From an uncultured Caulobacterales bacterium (GTDB taxonomy: Bacteria > Pseudomonadota > Alphaproteobacteria > Caulobacterales > Maricaulaceae): 64,000 nt of DNA. Of the stretch, positions 18,089 to 27,694 are shown in pieces. The position numbers and the translations under genes are program-made. Below the pieces are notes generated by a model. The model made no database searches, had not been told where the DNA came from, and worked only from the letters and a program-made list of their open reading frames with translations. The DNA is taken from NCBI GenBank assembly GCA_938009235.1, contig CALLIK010000007.1:558001-622000 (forward strand), read 5' to 3'. Numbering within the stretch: the first letter of the stretch is position 1; each line of letters opens with the position of its first letter.

Positions 18089-18760
18089 ATGAAATATTTA
18101 ATCACAGCTACCTCATTCCTTATACTCGCGGCCTGCGCGCCTGCGCTCTCGGTCGAGGCCACAGAAAACACTGCCGCGCCCCAAGGGCTAACAGCAATAA
18201 CAGGACCGCAAGCGCCGTTTAAATCTGTGCGCGCTGATGGGCTCGCGGAAATGATCGTCGCGGGCGGATGCTTCTGGTGTGTTGAATCTGACTTTGAAAA
18301 AATGAACGGCGTTGTCGAAGCCATTTCAGGCTATACGGGCGGCACTCTGGATAATCCAAAATACAAACAAGTCGGCACAAACCGTACAGGTCATTTCGAA
18401 GCCGCTAAAATTATCTATGATCCGAAAATTGTGAGCTACCGAACGCTGATCGATGCCTATTGGAAAACAGTCGACCCGACGGACACGCAGGGGCAGTTCT
18501 GTGATAAAGGCGAAAGCTATCTCTCCGCGATCTTCGCGACGCCTGAACAGCGTGCAGATGCAGAAGCGTCCTTGGCGTTGGTCAAAAGCAACAAGCCGTT
18601 CTCCGCGAATATCGTCACGCCAATCCTGCCTGCGGTGACGTTTTATGATGCGGAAGATTACCATCAGGATTATTATAAAAAGAGCCCTATTCGGTATAAA
18701 TATTACCGAAATGGATGTCGCCGCGATAAACGCTTGGAGCAGCTCTGGGGTTCTAAATAA
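18089..18760 (+). CDS. msrA: Peptide methionine sulfoxide reductase A, predicted lipoprotein
   Basis: Reduces the S epimer of methionine sulfoxide. The catalytic GGCFWCVESDFEKMNGV motif is intact, followed by SGYTGGTLDNPKYKQV and GHFEAAKIIYDP. The start chosen (MKYLITATSFLILAACAP) has AGGAG upstream and creates a signal peptide with a lipobox (LAAC), so the enzyme is probably anchored in the envelope facing the periplasm, unlike the usual cytosolic MsrA. An earlier in-frame ATG would add ten residues and spoil the signal. A cysteine pair near the C-terminus (FCDKG, NGCRRD) could act in regeneration. Confidence 0.92.
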   Translation: MKYLITATSFLILAACAPALSVEATENTAAPQGLTAITGPQAPFKSVRADGLAEMIVAGGCFWCVESDFEKMNGVVEAISGYTGGTLDNPKYKQVGTNRTGHFEAAKIIYDPKIVSYRTLIDAYWKTVDPTDTQGQFCDKGESYLSAIFATPEQRADAEASLALVKSNKPFSANIVTPILPAVTFYDAEDYHQDYYKKSPIRYKYYRNGCRRDKRLEQLWGSK

Positions 18761-18762
18761 AC

Positions 18763-20385
18763 CTAGGTGCGGTCTTCACGGGATGTCTTGCGATATCCCG
18801 TTGCGCGCCACGCTTTCAGAACGCGCGTTTTGCCGCCGCCTAAATCAATCTCGATTGGCGGCAAAGCCTCTAGCGTTTCGAAATCCTCGTGGAAATAAGC
18901 CTCAAAATTATGATGATACGAGACCAGTAAAACAGATCGTGCTGTATCAGGCAGAGCCCGCGTTAAATTTGCATGATGAGCGGGCGACGCATTAAGTGAC
19001 CACATGGCCAGCTCGGGCGGTGAGTGGGATATTTTTACGTCCGGAATATCTGGAGTTATTTCATAATAGTTGAGATCATAGAACACGAGGCGGTTATCAA
19101 CGGCGATATATTCGAATGACCCCAATGCTAACTTAGCGCGAATTTGGTCTGACGTTTCTGGCCACGCGCGGAGTCGTTTCACCGCATTCGAAAACCCTAC
19201 GGCATCGACGGTGCGTTCATTGGTGAGGATGCCGCCCATAAAAAGGCAGGTGCCCGTCTGCACGATCAATCCCCATTTCAACCATGCCAAACGGCGCGAG
19301 GTGCGTGTCGCCCAAAACGCTACGAGTATCGGCGCGGCAACATAGGCGGTGACGGCCCAATTTGCATTGGCGCGCGAGAGTAGGGCTTCAATTGTAATGG
19401 CGATCAAGGGCAAGGCCGCGAAGACTGCGAGCCACTTTACAGGGCTATGAGACGGCGTTGAGAGTTTGCCGCGAAAAGCTGCGATCAATGCGATCAAGAG
19501 CAGTGGAAATGGCAGAACCCCAAAGACGCCTAATTGGTCAAACCAAAATTGGATGACTTCCTGCGGGTTGAATAAATCACGTCCAAGATTTGCATTGTCA
19601 GCCGTATGAGAAATCGTCGCAAATTCATTCGCCGCATTCCACATGAGGTTCGGGGTGAGCAAGGCGGCAGCGATAGCTGCGACCACAATGCCTTTGATCC
19701 CTAACAGGGCGCGGCGGGTAGGCGGGTCGACTAAAACGGCCAAGACTAAAACGGGCACCATAAAGGCCATCGCATATTTCGACAGCAGCCCGAAACCCAA
19801 CGCTAGTCCCAATTGAATAACGCGGCCCCAATGTCCGCCGTCACGCAAGCAAGCCCAAGCCTGCAGCGCGGTCGCCCAACACAACAGCAAGGTTGCATCC
19901 GTACTCATGATAAAACTGGATAACCAAACCGCAGGCATCAATGTATAGGTTGCCGCCGCCCAAAATCCAACGCGCGCATCAAAGAAACGGCGCGCGGCGA
20001 GGAAGATCATCACGCTGGTGGCGAGGTGGAGAAATGGCGCGGCCAACCTCACAGCCCATTCCGCTTGTCCAAAAACTGAGGTCGTGGCCGCAATGACCCA
20101 TGCAATCATCGGAGGTTTAGAAAAATAACCAAAGGCTAAGTCCTGTGACCAAGCCCAATATTGCGCTTCGTCGCCGTGTAACCCCCAAGGTGCTACGAAT
20201 AAGACAAGCAGGCGAATAGCGAGGACGCCCAACAACAGGACAGCCAATTTATGGGCGGGCGTATAGGGGGACTCTTTCACGCCCACGTTATGGAGCGACA
20301 CGGTTAAAAAGGAAAGCGTGGCATATGTTTTGCATATTGTAGGGCTTAATATATCAAAAAAGAGGCGAGTTGCATGATGCAGCAT
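18763..20385 (-). CDS. GT39/ArnT-like integral membrane glycosyltransferase
   Basis: A protein of up to 540 residues with about ten hydrophobic helices and the N-terminal periplasmic-loop signature GLHGDEAQYWAWSQDLAFGYFSKPPMIAW, which places the DE acid pair typical of lipid-linked sugar transferases of the PMT_2/ArnT group. Such enzymes move a sugar from a polyprenyl phosphate to protein or lipid A on the periplasmic face. Acceptor and sugar cannot be read from sequence. The ATG at 20385 overlaps the divergent 82-residue gene; a GTG near 20286, just before KESPYTPAHKL, is an alternative and perhaps better start. It is convergent with msrA, ending three bases from it. Confidence 0.85.
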   Translation of the reverse strand: MLHHATRLFFDILSPTICKTYATLSFLTVSLHNVGVKESPYTPAHKLAVLLLGVLAIRLLVLFVAPWGLHGDEAQYWAWSQDLAFGYFSKPPMIAWVIAATTSVFGQAEWAVRLAAPFLHLATSVMIFLAARRFFDARVGFWAAATYTLMPAVWLSSFIMSTDATLLLCWATALQAWACLRDGGHWGRVIQLGLALGFGLLSKYAMAFMVPVLVLAVLVDPPTRRALLGIKGIVVAAIAAALLTPNLMWNAANEFATISHTADNANLGRDLFNPQEVIQFWFDQLGVFGVLPFPLLLIALIAAFRGKLSTPSHSPVKWLAVFAALPLIAITIEALLSRANANWAVTAYVAAPILVAFWATRTSRRLAWLKWGLIVQTGTCLFMGGILTNERTVDAVGFSNAVKRLRAWPETSDQIRAKLALGSFEYIAVDNRLVFYDLNYYEITPDIPDVKISHSPPELAMWSLNASPAHHANLTRALPDTARSVLLVSYHHNFEAYFHEDFETLEALPPIEIDLGGGKTRVLKAWRATGYRKTSREDRT

Positions 20386-20622
20386 ATTTCGAAATCAAAC
20401 GAAACAACATTAATGCCTGAGTCTCTGGGAACTTCCAAGTCAGGGATTCAGCTTAGTGATAAAAAGCGCTTAAAAAAGCAGGCGGATGATCTCACTTGGC
20501 AAATCAAGTTCTCTCAAATGAAATTAAAGAGCTGGCGCAATCCAGATGAGATGGGCTGGGGCCCTTTGGAAGACTTATTGAAAACAGCAAAGTCTGAGGC
20601 AGTGAAATTGGGCTTGAATTAA
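20374..20622 (+). CDS. Hypothetical 82-residue protein
   Basis: Soluble, charged, and not recognised. It has a Lys/Ser-rich N-terminus and a probably helical C-terminus with Trp residues (DDLTWQIKFSQMKLKSW, MGWGPLEDLLKTA). A GAGGCGAG ribosome site lies a few bases upstream of two adjacent ATG codons. It is divergent from the glycosyltransferase and stands alone. The good ribosome site and balanced composition support a real gene. Confidence 0.6.
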   Translation: MMQHISKSNETTLMPESLGTSKSGIQLSDKKRLKKQADDLTWQIKFSQMKLKSWRNPDEMGWGPLEDLLKTAKSEAVKLGLN

Positions 20623-20861
20623 CGCGAATATGTGTCGCCTCGTTCTGACGAGCGCGGGTCTTGAGGCAGGCTTCGACGCCTACCTGATGTCTACTTCTAT
20701 GGCAGGCGCGGAGAATGGATGAGAGGCTTAAACCGCCCAATATAAGACACTCATATTATGATGAGAGTAGTTTGCGATTTTCATGCTACCCTGTGTAACA
20801 TTGAACTAGAAACCGGATGTTGCCGTGATAAAGCTATCTCGCAGCTAATTAAAGTTGAGAA

Positions 20862-21863
20862 ATGAAAAAGCGTTTAGTTGACCCACAAAAAATCTATGGT
20901 GAAGGCTGGGATTTGCTTGAGGAAGGAAACTTTGAGCAAGCACTGGAAATTGGAAAAAGATTAGAAAGGCTTAGGTGGACAGGAGCGTTTGAACTGCAAG
21001 CTGCTGTATATGAAGCACAAGACGATCGTGAAAGTGCAGTTGATATTTTAAAACGCGGAATAGACAAAGTGGGCGGGCCTTATCTGTTATTCAGTCGCTT
21101 AGGAAATACGCTTTCAGATTTAGGACGCTATGACGAGGCAATTCAAACTTACAAAGATGGCTTGGCTTTAGATACAACAGATATCGCGCTCTTCAGAATG
21201 AATATAGGCCTTGTCTATTCCCGAACAGACCAAAACGAAAAAGCACTTTCTGAATACCAATCAATAGAGAAAGAAATTGCTGATCGAGGTGAGAGCGAGC
21301 CTATCTATTGGCACTATATGGCAATGTTGGCACGAGTTCTAAGTGATTTAAAATACCATTCCGATCTCGCAAAATTGATTAATCCTATCAGAAAAAAACT
21401 ATTGGATGAGGATTGCTTCGAACTTTCAAAATCTCGCATAGCCGCCGCATATGCGGTGAGTTTATTTCATAAAAACGAGGATGCTGCCTCAATCCGTTGG
21501 TTGGGTAGGGCCATTGAACTTGATAGAAATGGATGGCAGCCAAAATGGCTTTCTCGCGAAAACATTTTGAAAAAGCTCTCATCGGGTGGGATTCTTTATT
21601 ACATTACTTGCGAAGGAATTTGGCCTGCTCATTTAACAGGGAGTGGAGAAGACTGCGGTGTCTTAGCGTGTTTTGAGGTCGTTGCAGAAGATGAAAATCA
21701 AGCATTTGAATTTGCAAAATCATTTATCTCTAAGGAGGTTAGAAATTCCTTTGTATTGGGTGAAGCGGAAATTATAGAAAAACAAACTTTAGATCCTAAA
21801 GGGGTCTATGATGTGCAATCCTATATTTTCTATGATTTAAATGGAGATGAAGACGAAGAATAG
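20862..21863 (+). CDS. TPR-repeat protein of unknown function
   Basis: 333 residues. Tetratricopeptide-like repeats occupy about residues 10-240: EGNFEQALEIGKRLERL, LGRYDEAIQTYKDGLALD and NEKALSEYQSIEKEI are the clearest. The C-terminal 90 residues form a separate mixed domain (YYITCEGIWPAHL..GVLACFEVVAEDENQAFEFAKSF) ending in an acidic tail. No signal peptide, so cytosolic. It is followed by a perfect ten-base inverted repeat (21888-21920). Such TPR proteins usually bind partner proteins; the partner is not evident. Confidence 0.75.
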   Translation: MKKRLVDPQKIYGEGWDLLEEGNFEQALEIGKRLERLRWTGAFELQAAVYEAQDDRESAVDILKRGIDKVGGPYLLFSRLGNTLSDLGRYDEAIQTYKDGLALDTTDIALFRMNIGLVYSRTDQNEKALSEYQSIEKEIADRGESEPIYWHYMAMLARVLSDLKYHSDLAKLINPIRKKLLDEDCFELSKSRIAAAYAVSLFHKNEDAASIRWLGRAIELDRNGWQPKWLSRENILKKLSSGGILYYITCEGIWPAHLTGSGEDCGVLACFEVVAEDENQAFEFAKSFISKEVRNSFVLGEAEIIEKQTLDPKGVYDVQSYIFYDLNGDEDEE

Positions 21864-21886
21864 CAGAATCTAATTTTGAGATCCTG

Positions 21887-21945
21887 TGAGCGTCCTTAAA
21901 TCGCTCAACTAAGGACGCTGAGTAAAGGTTTGTTTTTGGGGGTGA
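21887..21945 (+). terminator. Inverted repeat after the TPR gene, possible terminator
   Basis: AGCGTCCTTA and TAAGGACGCT form a perfect ten-base stem with an 11-base loop. T-rich sequence (GGTTTGTTTTTG) follows about ten bases later rather than immediately, so termination is plausible but not classical. Confidence 0.5.
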
Positions 21946-22029
21946 GGAGCATAACGCGCTTTCATTTATAACCCGTCCACGTTTCCAATCCTCTCAATCC
22001 CCCATAAAATCGTACTTTCAAAAAACATA

Positions 22030-22400
22030 ATCCCCGCCTTCAAAAGCTGTGACATACTCATCTTGTTCTTTCGGACACAGGACAGGGTAGCGCTCTCTAT
22101 CTGGTTCGAGAGACGGTGGGGTTGAGCATTTGGTGGTGAGACATCGAACTGTGCCGGACCTTTTGAAGTGAGAGCCGACTAGTAGGTCTAATGGCCAAAC
22201 TCTAGGGACAGATGGGCCGCTTCGTCAAAAACCGCTGCCGCGTGGTGAATTGGATTTACAACCCAGTTCAATGATACCGCGTAAAACAAAACTTACTATT
22301 CGGTACTCCGTCGCGAGTATCAACCACGCGGGCCGTCCTAATTACTAGAGACTTCGCATTTCGGCAGTCGCCCCACACGACGGGAAGCGGCTGTGAGCAT
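22030..22400 (+). ncRNA. Candidate large structured RNA, family not recognised
   Basis: This stretch has no credible reading frame but many complementary arms. CTTCAAAAG (22038) pairs CTTTTGAAG (22160) around a domain holding CTCATC/GGTGAG (22057/22135) and CTCTC/GAGAG (22093/22108). CCGCGTGGT (22238) pairs ACCACGCGG (22323) and encloses GAATTGG/CCAGTTC (22247/22263) and GATACCGCG/CGCGAGTATC (22273/22312), a clean three-way junction with 0-3 base linkers. CAGTCGC pairs GCGGCTG (22365/22387). CTAGTA/TACTAG brackets the junction. Three stems use a T-G pair that is a G-U wobble only on the plus strand, pointing to a plus transcript. It could be a free RNA or a leader of the SDF symporter gene 100 bases downstream. 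Not RNase P, tmRNA or SRP by the motifs I can check. Confidence 0.6.
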
Positions 22401-22504
22401 ATCGCCCTGTGAATCTCTCTCTTTCACGCCTTGCCCCCGCGCCATTGCCTCCCTAGACCAACCTCAAAGAAAATAAGCGTCAGTAAAAAGACTGGGGACC
22501 CCAC

Positions 22505-23731
22505 ATGTCACGTATTCATAATATTTCGTTGCTCTTGCTGGTCGCGATTGCGGCCGCCTTAGCTGTCCTGTGTTGGTTTTTGGGTGCGTCATGGCTCGCG
22601 GCTGACATTGCGCCAGGCGGAACATATTTGGTGAAGTCCATTGCTGGACTGGCCAAGGACTCGCTCTTTGTACCGCTCAAACCGCTGATGTATGCCTTGA
22701 TTATTTTATCCATCGGTTCATCCCTTGCGATTTCGACGGGAGGCCTTGGCGCAAAATTTGCGCGGGTCTTAGGGTTTTTCGTCGGGTTCTCTTTACTGGG
22801 TATAGCCTGCGGCATTCTCGCTTATGTGCTGTTCTCAGGTTTGGACATCGGCTTGGCTGATCCAGCAAATGGTGCGGGCTCGGGCAATATGAAAGAGATG
22901 CCATTCTTGGCGAAAATCTATGGCGTGTTGACCTCGGCTTTGATGATCTCGATTTATGCGGGTATTCTATTCGGCGGCGCATTGAAGCGTTTGGATTTAG
23001 GCCGTCAAGCGGATCAAATTTCAGATCTCTTCATCAAAGGCTTTCGTAAGTTTTTGCAATACACAATTCCGCTCGCTGTCTTTGGCTCGATCACGATTGC
23101 TCTGAATAAAGAAGATGATTTTGGGGAACTCCTTAAATTGTTTAACTTGCTGATGCCTTACATCTTCGCGATGGGTATTGTTTGGATTGTCATGGTGGGC
23201 GTAACGTCCGCCATTCAGAAAAAAGGCGTCGGCTTTGTGCTTCGCGCAGTTTTGCCGCAAGCGCTTGTTGCGATGTCTACGTCCAGCTCTATGGCGACAT
23301 TGACGGCGACACGCGAAGCTTGTGATCAACTGGGTGCCAATGCCGATGAAGCAACGCCATTTTATACGATTGGCGCGACGATCAATATGGTTGGAACATT
23401 GATTGGCTTGCTGCTGCTGTCGCTCTTTACGATGAGTGCATTTGGTTTGGATGTTGGTTTGGGCGATATGCTTGTCGTTGGTTTGCAGTCGATGATCTTT
23501 GCAACAGCCGCAGCGGGTACGCCGTCTGCATCCGTTGTGCTGCTTCAAGATATCCTCGTTAGCCAAGGCGTGTCGGCGGAATATGCGACCTATGTCACGG
23601 GCTTAATCATCACGATTGATACGTTGATCCTAGACCGTTTGCGCACGGCGCTAAACACGCAGTCAGACTCGATGAGTACGGCAAACGGATTGAAGCTTTA
23701 CTACAAAACCCCGAAAGTCTTGGGTGAGTAA
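22505..23731 (+). CDS. Dicarboxylate/amino acid:cation symporter (SDF/DAACS family)
   Basis: 408 residues, rich in membrane segments, of the GltP/DctA-type secondary transporter fold. The re-entrant hairpin shows STSSSMATL (normally SSSSxATLP), then YTIGATINMVGT in the helix-7 substrate/sodium motif, AAGTPSASVVLLQDIL in hairpin 2 and DRLRTALN in helix 8, the substrate-binding end. The proline after ATL is replaced by threonine and the last motif reads DRLRTALNTQSD, so substrate preference may differ from glutamate or C4-dicarboxylates. A TGGGGA ribosome site precedes the ATG, and a strong terminator follows. Confidence 0.88.
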   Translation: MSRIHNISLLLLVAIAAALAVLCWFLGASWLAADIAPGGTYLVKSIAGLAKDSLFVPLKPLMYALIILSIGSSLAISTGGLGAKFARVLGFFVGFSLLGIACGILAYVLFSGLDIGLADPANGAGSGNMKEMPFLAKIYGVLTSALMISIYAGILFGGALKRLDLGRQADQISDLFIKGFRKFLQYTIPLAVFGSITIALNKEDDFGELLKLFNLLMPYIFAMGIVWIVMVGVTSAIQKKGVGFVLRAVLPQALVAMSTSSSMATLTATREACDQLGANADEATPFYTIGATINMVGTLIGLLLLSLFTMSAFGLDVGLGDMLVVGLQSMIFATAAAGTPSASVVLLQDILVSQGVSAEYATYVTGLIITIDTLILDRLRTALNTQSDSMSTANGLKLYYKTPKVLGE

Positions 23732-23751
23732 ACTTTAAGTCTTCTAGACAC

Positions 23752-23790
23752 AAAAAAGCCGCCTTGTTATCGTAACAAGGCGGCTTTTTT
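23752..23790. terminator. Bidirectional Rho-independent terminator
   Basis: GCCGCCTTGTTA and TAACAAGGCGGC form a 12-base perfect stem with a three-base loop, flanked by A-run and T-run on both sides. It lies between the convergent symporter and lipoprotein genes and should serve both. Confidence 0.95.
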
Positions 23791-23814
23791 ATATTTATAA
23801 TTCGAGTGAGGGGT

Positions 23815-24465
23815 TTATTTTTCCTCGGGAAACTCGATTGTTCTGGATAGGTTTTCCAAAACTTCGCGAGCCTTAAACGTTTGCGGGTCATTTGTTGACC
23901 CAGCGCGCCCGAATATAACTTCGGCAGTGGCGCGATATTTTGTGATTTCACGAACATCTGTGTTGTTAAAGAATGCGTTATTAAACCCACCAAAATTATT
24001 GAAACCAAATCCACGGGATCGGTTGAAGCCACCAAAACGTGAGTAAGGGTAGGCGCGTGACCAGCCGCGATTAGGGTTGTAAAAACTATATCCAAAGTAA
24101 CGATCATAGCCAAAGCCTCTACCACCAAGGCTAGGTGAGGCTTGGAGGCGCGTTTTTTCTTCAAGATCGCGTTCTTGCAGCGTGAATGTGTCAAACCCAC
24201 GTTCAACAGCCATTTCAGCCGCACGGTAAAGCAGCGCGTTCTCTACAGTCTCGCGTTTAGTCAAGGAATTGCCGCCAAATGTAATGCGTGCGCGGTCGTT
24301 TTCAATCATCTGCTGAGAAAACCCATCATAGCCGCCGGGCTCTGAGGCAGGCTGATAAGGTGTCGCTGTTGCGCAGGCCATGAGCGTAAACGCTGAGGCT
24401 GCGATGAGTAAATGCCGCAAAGCTTTGGTACGCTTTGATTGCGGAGTTTTGATCAAGTCAGGCAT
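23815..24465 (-). CDS. CC0125/CC1285-type lipoprotein
   Basis: A 216-residue predicted lipoprotein. The ATG at 24463-24465 follows an AAGGAGAT ribosome site. After a basic stretch comes LLIAASAFTLMACAT with a lipobox cysteine. The next part, GGYDGFSQQMIENDRARITFGGNSLTKRETVENALLYRAAEMAVERGFDTFTL split over two motifs, resembles a lipoprotein family common in Caulobacter relatives. The middle is a Gly/Phe/Tyr/Asn-rich low-complexity stretch (about residues 115-165, many FGGFN and RGFGF units), then a beta-rich tail. Function unknown; probably an envelope component. Confidence 0.75.
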   Translation of the reverse strand: MPDLIKTPQSKRTKALRHLLIAASAFTLMACATATPYQPASEPGGYDGFSQQMIENDRARITFGGNSLTKRETVENALLYRAAEMAVERGFDTFTLQERDLEEKTRLQASPSLGGRGFGYDRYFGYSFYNPNRGWSRAYPYSRFGGFNRSRGFGFNNFGGFNNAFFNNTDVREITKYRATAEVIFGRAGSTNDPQTFKAREVLENLSRTIEFPEEK

Positions 24466-24545
24466 AGGGGATCTCCTTTGTGATCTCATTGTTGTCATTA
24501 ATACCTGAATACAGGCTGAAACTACGCATTAAACTTAGGTTATTG

Positions 24546-25067
24546 TCAGCTGCCTGACACTTCATTTTCCTGTGAGGGGGCGGTATCTGTGGGTTCAGCT
24601 GTTCGTGTTTTTGGGCTTGGGATCCAGTCAATACAGTAAGAGACCAAAGCCCAAAGGGTCAAAAGCGCAGCTAAAACCGCAATTAAAACACCGTACCAAA
24701 GCGGCAGAGGTGTGTGCGTTGCGGCAATGGTTCCAAGACCGAGCCAAGGCAGCATTAAGAACAGAGTCCAAAGTAAATCCGCACGGGTCGCGCCAGTTTT
24801 ATACGCACGTTTGGCAAAAACCGCGACCAGGGCAAAGGGACCAACGGCAAAGGCAAACAACGCGAGTGTCAGCACAAACGCCGAGGTGAGATGTTCGACA
24901 CGTTTGTCATTTTCAGCAAAGCCTAAGAAAAACCAGATTGCAGCGCTTATGGCTAAGAGGGCTCCCAAACTCGCAAGTGTCATCGCAATTAAGTCGGCTT
25001 TTCGACCAGATGGCGCGGAGGCGGGCGCTGGACGTTCAGAAATGGGAAGAACAAGATCATCGGTCAT
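24546..25067 (-). CDS. Four-helix membrane protein of unknown function
   Basis: 173 residues from the ATG at 25067. A polar N-terminus (TDDLVLPISERPAPASAPSGRK) precedes four hydrophobic helices, roughly residues 28-48, 60-84, 95-120 and 122-145, and a polar Thr/Glu-rich tail. An upstream ATG would add 30 residues without conserved look. It sits between the lipoprotein and the pyrophosphatase terminator. No family recognised. Confidence 0.65.
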   Translation of the reverse strand: MTDDLVLPISERPAPASAPSGRKADLIAMTLASLGALLAISAAIWFFLGFAENDKRVEHLTSAFVLTLALFAFAVGPFALVAVFAKRAYKTGATRADLLWTLFLMLPWLGLGTIAATHTPLPLWYGVLIAVLAALLTLWALVSYCIDWIPSPKTRTAEPTDTAPSQENEVSGS

Positions 25068-25168
25068 AGGTGTTGGGTAGGGCTTTCGGTGTGGGTTTGT
25101 TACATGAAGCAAGTTGTAACACAGCGGAATGAAGCAGATCATAGGGTGATTTGACATTGATACATAAT

Positions 25169-25202
25169 AAAAAACCCGCCCCAGAAAACTCTTAGGCGGG
25201 CC
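25169..25202 (-). terminator. Terminator of the H+-pyrophosphatase gene
   Basis: On the minus strand GGCCCGCC...GGGGCGGG followed by six T. It lies 25-60 bases after the hppA stop. Strong stem and T-run. Confidence 0.85.
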
Positions 25203-25226
25203 TGAAATCTAGCAATGTAATCGCGG

Positions 25227-27323
25227 TTAGTGGGCTAAAACTGCCAGTAATAGAAGCGCGATGATGTTTGTGATTTTGATCATCGGGTTCACGGCTGGAC
25301 CAGCTGTATCCTTATAAGGGTCGCCGACTGTATCACCCGTGATGGAGGCTTTGTGAGCGTCTGAGCCCTTGCCGCCATGATGACCGTCTTCGATATATTT
25401 TTTGGCATTGTCCCAAGCACCACCGCCTGCTGTCATAGACAGAGCCACAAAGAGGCCTGTGACGATGACGCCGAGAAGCATCGCGCCGAGCGCCGAGATG
25501 GCCGCCGCGTTACCTGCTGTGAATTTCACAGCAAAGAACAACACGATTGGCGCCAGGATTGGCAAGAGGGACGGCTTGATCATTTCTTTGATCGCTGCAC
25601 CCGTCAGAAGGTCAACCGCGCGCGCATAATCAGGACGGGATGTACCCGCCATGATGCCCGGGTCGGCTTTAAACTGACGGCGAACTTCTTCCACAATCGC
25701 AGCCGCTGCGCGGCCAACAGATTGCATTGCCCATGCCCCAAAGAGGTAAGGCAACATGCCGCCAATGAAGAGACCAACAATGACATATGGATCTGTCAGG
25801 CTAAAGGTCAGGCTACCTAGACCATCAAAGAATGTTCCCGGTTCGGCGATAGATGCAAAATACTCAACGTCTTTGTAATAGGCCGCAAAGAGCACAAGCG
25901 CGCCAAGGCCAGCCGAAGCAATCGCGTAACCCTTGGTGACAGCTTTGGTCGTGTTACCTACCGCATCAAGTGTATCCGTTGTATTGCGCACGTCAGATGG
26001 CAATTCAGCCATCTCCGCAATACCACCTGCATTATCCGTCACAGGACCGAAAGCGTCTAGCGCCACAATCATGCCAGCAACGCCGAGCATGGCTGTCACC
26101 GCAATCGCAATGCCGTATAGACCGGCCATTGAATAGGTCGAGATGATACCAAATACGATAATCAGAACCGGAACGGCTGTGGCTTCCATAGAGACCGCGA
26201 GGCCTTGGATAACGTTCGTGCCGTGACCAGATTCAGACGCTGCTGCAATAGATTGCACAGGTTTATATTTAGTCCCTGTGTAATATTCCGTCACAACAAC
26301 AATCGCGCCAGTAATAATCAGACCGACAATTGAGCACATAAAGAGCTCTTTACCCGTTAGGCCTGTATCGGCGATGTCGCCAAAACCAACCATCAAATGC
26401 GTAACAATACCAATCGCGATGGCGGATAGAACACCCGTTGCGATGAGACCTTTATAAAGCGCGCCCATGACATTGACGGACCCTTTGCTCAAACGAACAA
26501 AGAATGTCCCTGCAATAGATGTGAGGATACAGACCGCTGCGATTGACATTGGATAGAGAGCTAACTCGCCCACTGTACCAAACATGATCGAACCCAAAAC
26601 CATAGTGGCCGCAATGGTCACAACATAAGTTTCGAACAAGTCAGCCGCCATGCCTGCGCAATCACCGACGTTGTCGCCTACGTTATCTGCGATTGTGGCT
26701 GGGTTGCGCGGATCATCTTCTGGGATGCCTGCTTCGACTTTACCGACCAAGTCGCCGCCAACGTCTGCGCCTTTAGTGAAGATGCCGCCGCCGAGACGCG
26801 CAAAGACTGAGATCAATGATGCGCCCAAGGAAAGGGAAACAAGACCGTCAATAATTTGACGCGAGTCAGCGCCCATGACTTTGGTGAGGATGAGGTAATA
26901 CCCAGCTAAACCAAGAAGCGCGAAACCTGCCACGAGCATGCCTGTGATTGCACCCGCTTTGAACGCGACGTTTAGGCCTTTGCCTAAGCTTTCGCGTGAG
27001 GCTTCGGTTGTCCGCACATTGGCTTGTACAGAGACGAGCATGCCGACATAGCCAGCAATACCCGAAAGAACTGCGCCGATAACGAAGCCAACTGGGGCAA
27101 TCATATTGCGGAATAATACAAAGAGTAAGATTGTTACGACGACGCCAACAACGGAAATCGTCTTATATTGTTTACTGAGATAAGCTTTCGCACCTTCTTG
27201 AATCGCGCCTGCGATTTCATTCATGCGTTCATTGCCTGTTGATTCTTTCATCAGGCTGGCACGAGTGACAATCCCGTACAAAATAGCGAGCAAGCCCGCG
27301 CCAATAATTAGATAGAGTGTCAT
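25227..27323 (-). CDS. hppA: Membrane-bound proton-translocating pyrophosphatase
   Basis: Couples hydrolysis of pyrophosphate to proton pumping across the membrane. 698 residues with about 16 helices. The substrate loops [48 protein letters not shown] and the C-terminal [21 protein letters not shown] (each split over acidic motifs) are intact. The ion-selectivity site reads [10 protein letters not shown]: the lysine after NTT is the mark of the K+-independent H+ class, as against NTTAA in the K+-dependent class. It ends at its own terminator. A soluble pyrophosphatase gene lies 4 kb away. Confidence 0.95.
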   Translation of the reverse strand: MTLYLIIGAGLLAILYGIVTRASLMKESTGNERMNEIAGAIQEGAKAYLSKQYKTISVVGVVVTILLFVLFRNMIAPVGFVIGAVLSGIAGYVGMLVSVQANVRTTEASRESLGKGLNVAFKAGAITGMLVAGFALLGLAGYYLILTKVMGADSRQIIDGLVSLSLGASLISVFARLGGGIFTKGADVGGDLVGKVEAGIPEDDPRNPATIADNVGDNVGDCAGMAADLFETYVVTIAATMVLGSIMFGTVGELALYPMSIAAVCILTSIAGTFFVRLSKGSVNVMGALYKGLIATGVLSAIAIGIVTHLMVGFGDIADTGLTGKELFMCSIVGLIITGAIVVVTEYYTGTKYKPVQSIAAASESGHGTNVIQGLAVSMEATAVPVLIIVFGIISTYSMAGLYGIAIAVTAMLGVAGMIVALDAFGPVTDNAGGIAEMAELPSDVRNTTDTLDAVGNTTKAVTKGYAIASAGLGALVLFAAYYKDVEYFASIAEPGTFFDGLGSLTFSLTDPYVIVGLFIGGMLPYLFGAWAMQSVGRAAAAIVEEVRRQFKADPGIMAGTSRPDYARAVDLLTGAAIKEMIKPSLLPILAPIVLFFAVKFTAGNAAAISALGAMLLGVIVTGLFVALSMTAGGGAWDNAKKYIEDGHHGGKGSDAHKASITGDTVGDPYKDTAGPAVNPMIKITNIIALLLLAVLAH

Positions 27324-27399
27324 AACAACGTCTCTCCGTATTAGGACGTTACGTTTCAGACTGCGCTATGTGCAAAGTCTTGCACGCAATCGTCCAGGA

Positions 27400-27510
27400 A
27401 TGTTATGAAGTTGGCCGCACCGTTTTCCCCGGAAACGCTTCCCCTCGCGAGTATGAAGTTGGCCGCCGCCCGCTATTACGGTGCGCGCGCTTCCCTTCGC
27501 GTAGGTCTCA
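27400..27510. repeat. Two-copy imperfect tandem repeat of about 52 bp
   Basis: TATGAAGTTGGCCGC occurs at about 27402 and 27452, and each copy is followed by CGCTTCCC(C/T)TCGCG. The rest of the unit is poorly conserved and G/C-rich with short inverted arms. It lies in the 370-base divergent gap between hppA and the sugar dehydrogenase gene, which otherwise shows no frame I trust. Confidence 0.55.
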
Positions 27511-27694
27511 TTTGTGACAAGATGGTCATGTTAGGTCAAGGGTCTTTCGTTTAGGTTTGATTAAGCTGTTAGAATTCTGAGTTTTGAGCCAGCTATCACA
27601 GGGATTTGAGGTGAAAATAGTTTTCCTAAGATAGACACTTAAGCGTGACGCATCGTATAGATGTCGTGCGAACTTCAAATTATGTGAGACTATT

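Noticed and set aside
22030-22400. RNase P RNA, tmRNA or SRP RNA
   Set aside because: The GAGGAAAGTCC and ACAGAA blocks of RNase P, the tmRNA tag and CCA end, and the SRP GGAAGCAGCC core were not found on either strand.
27400-27510. CRISPR array
   Set aside because: Only two imperfect repeats, no regular spacers and no cas genes in the window.
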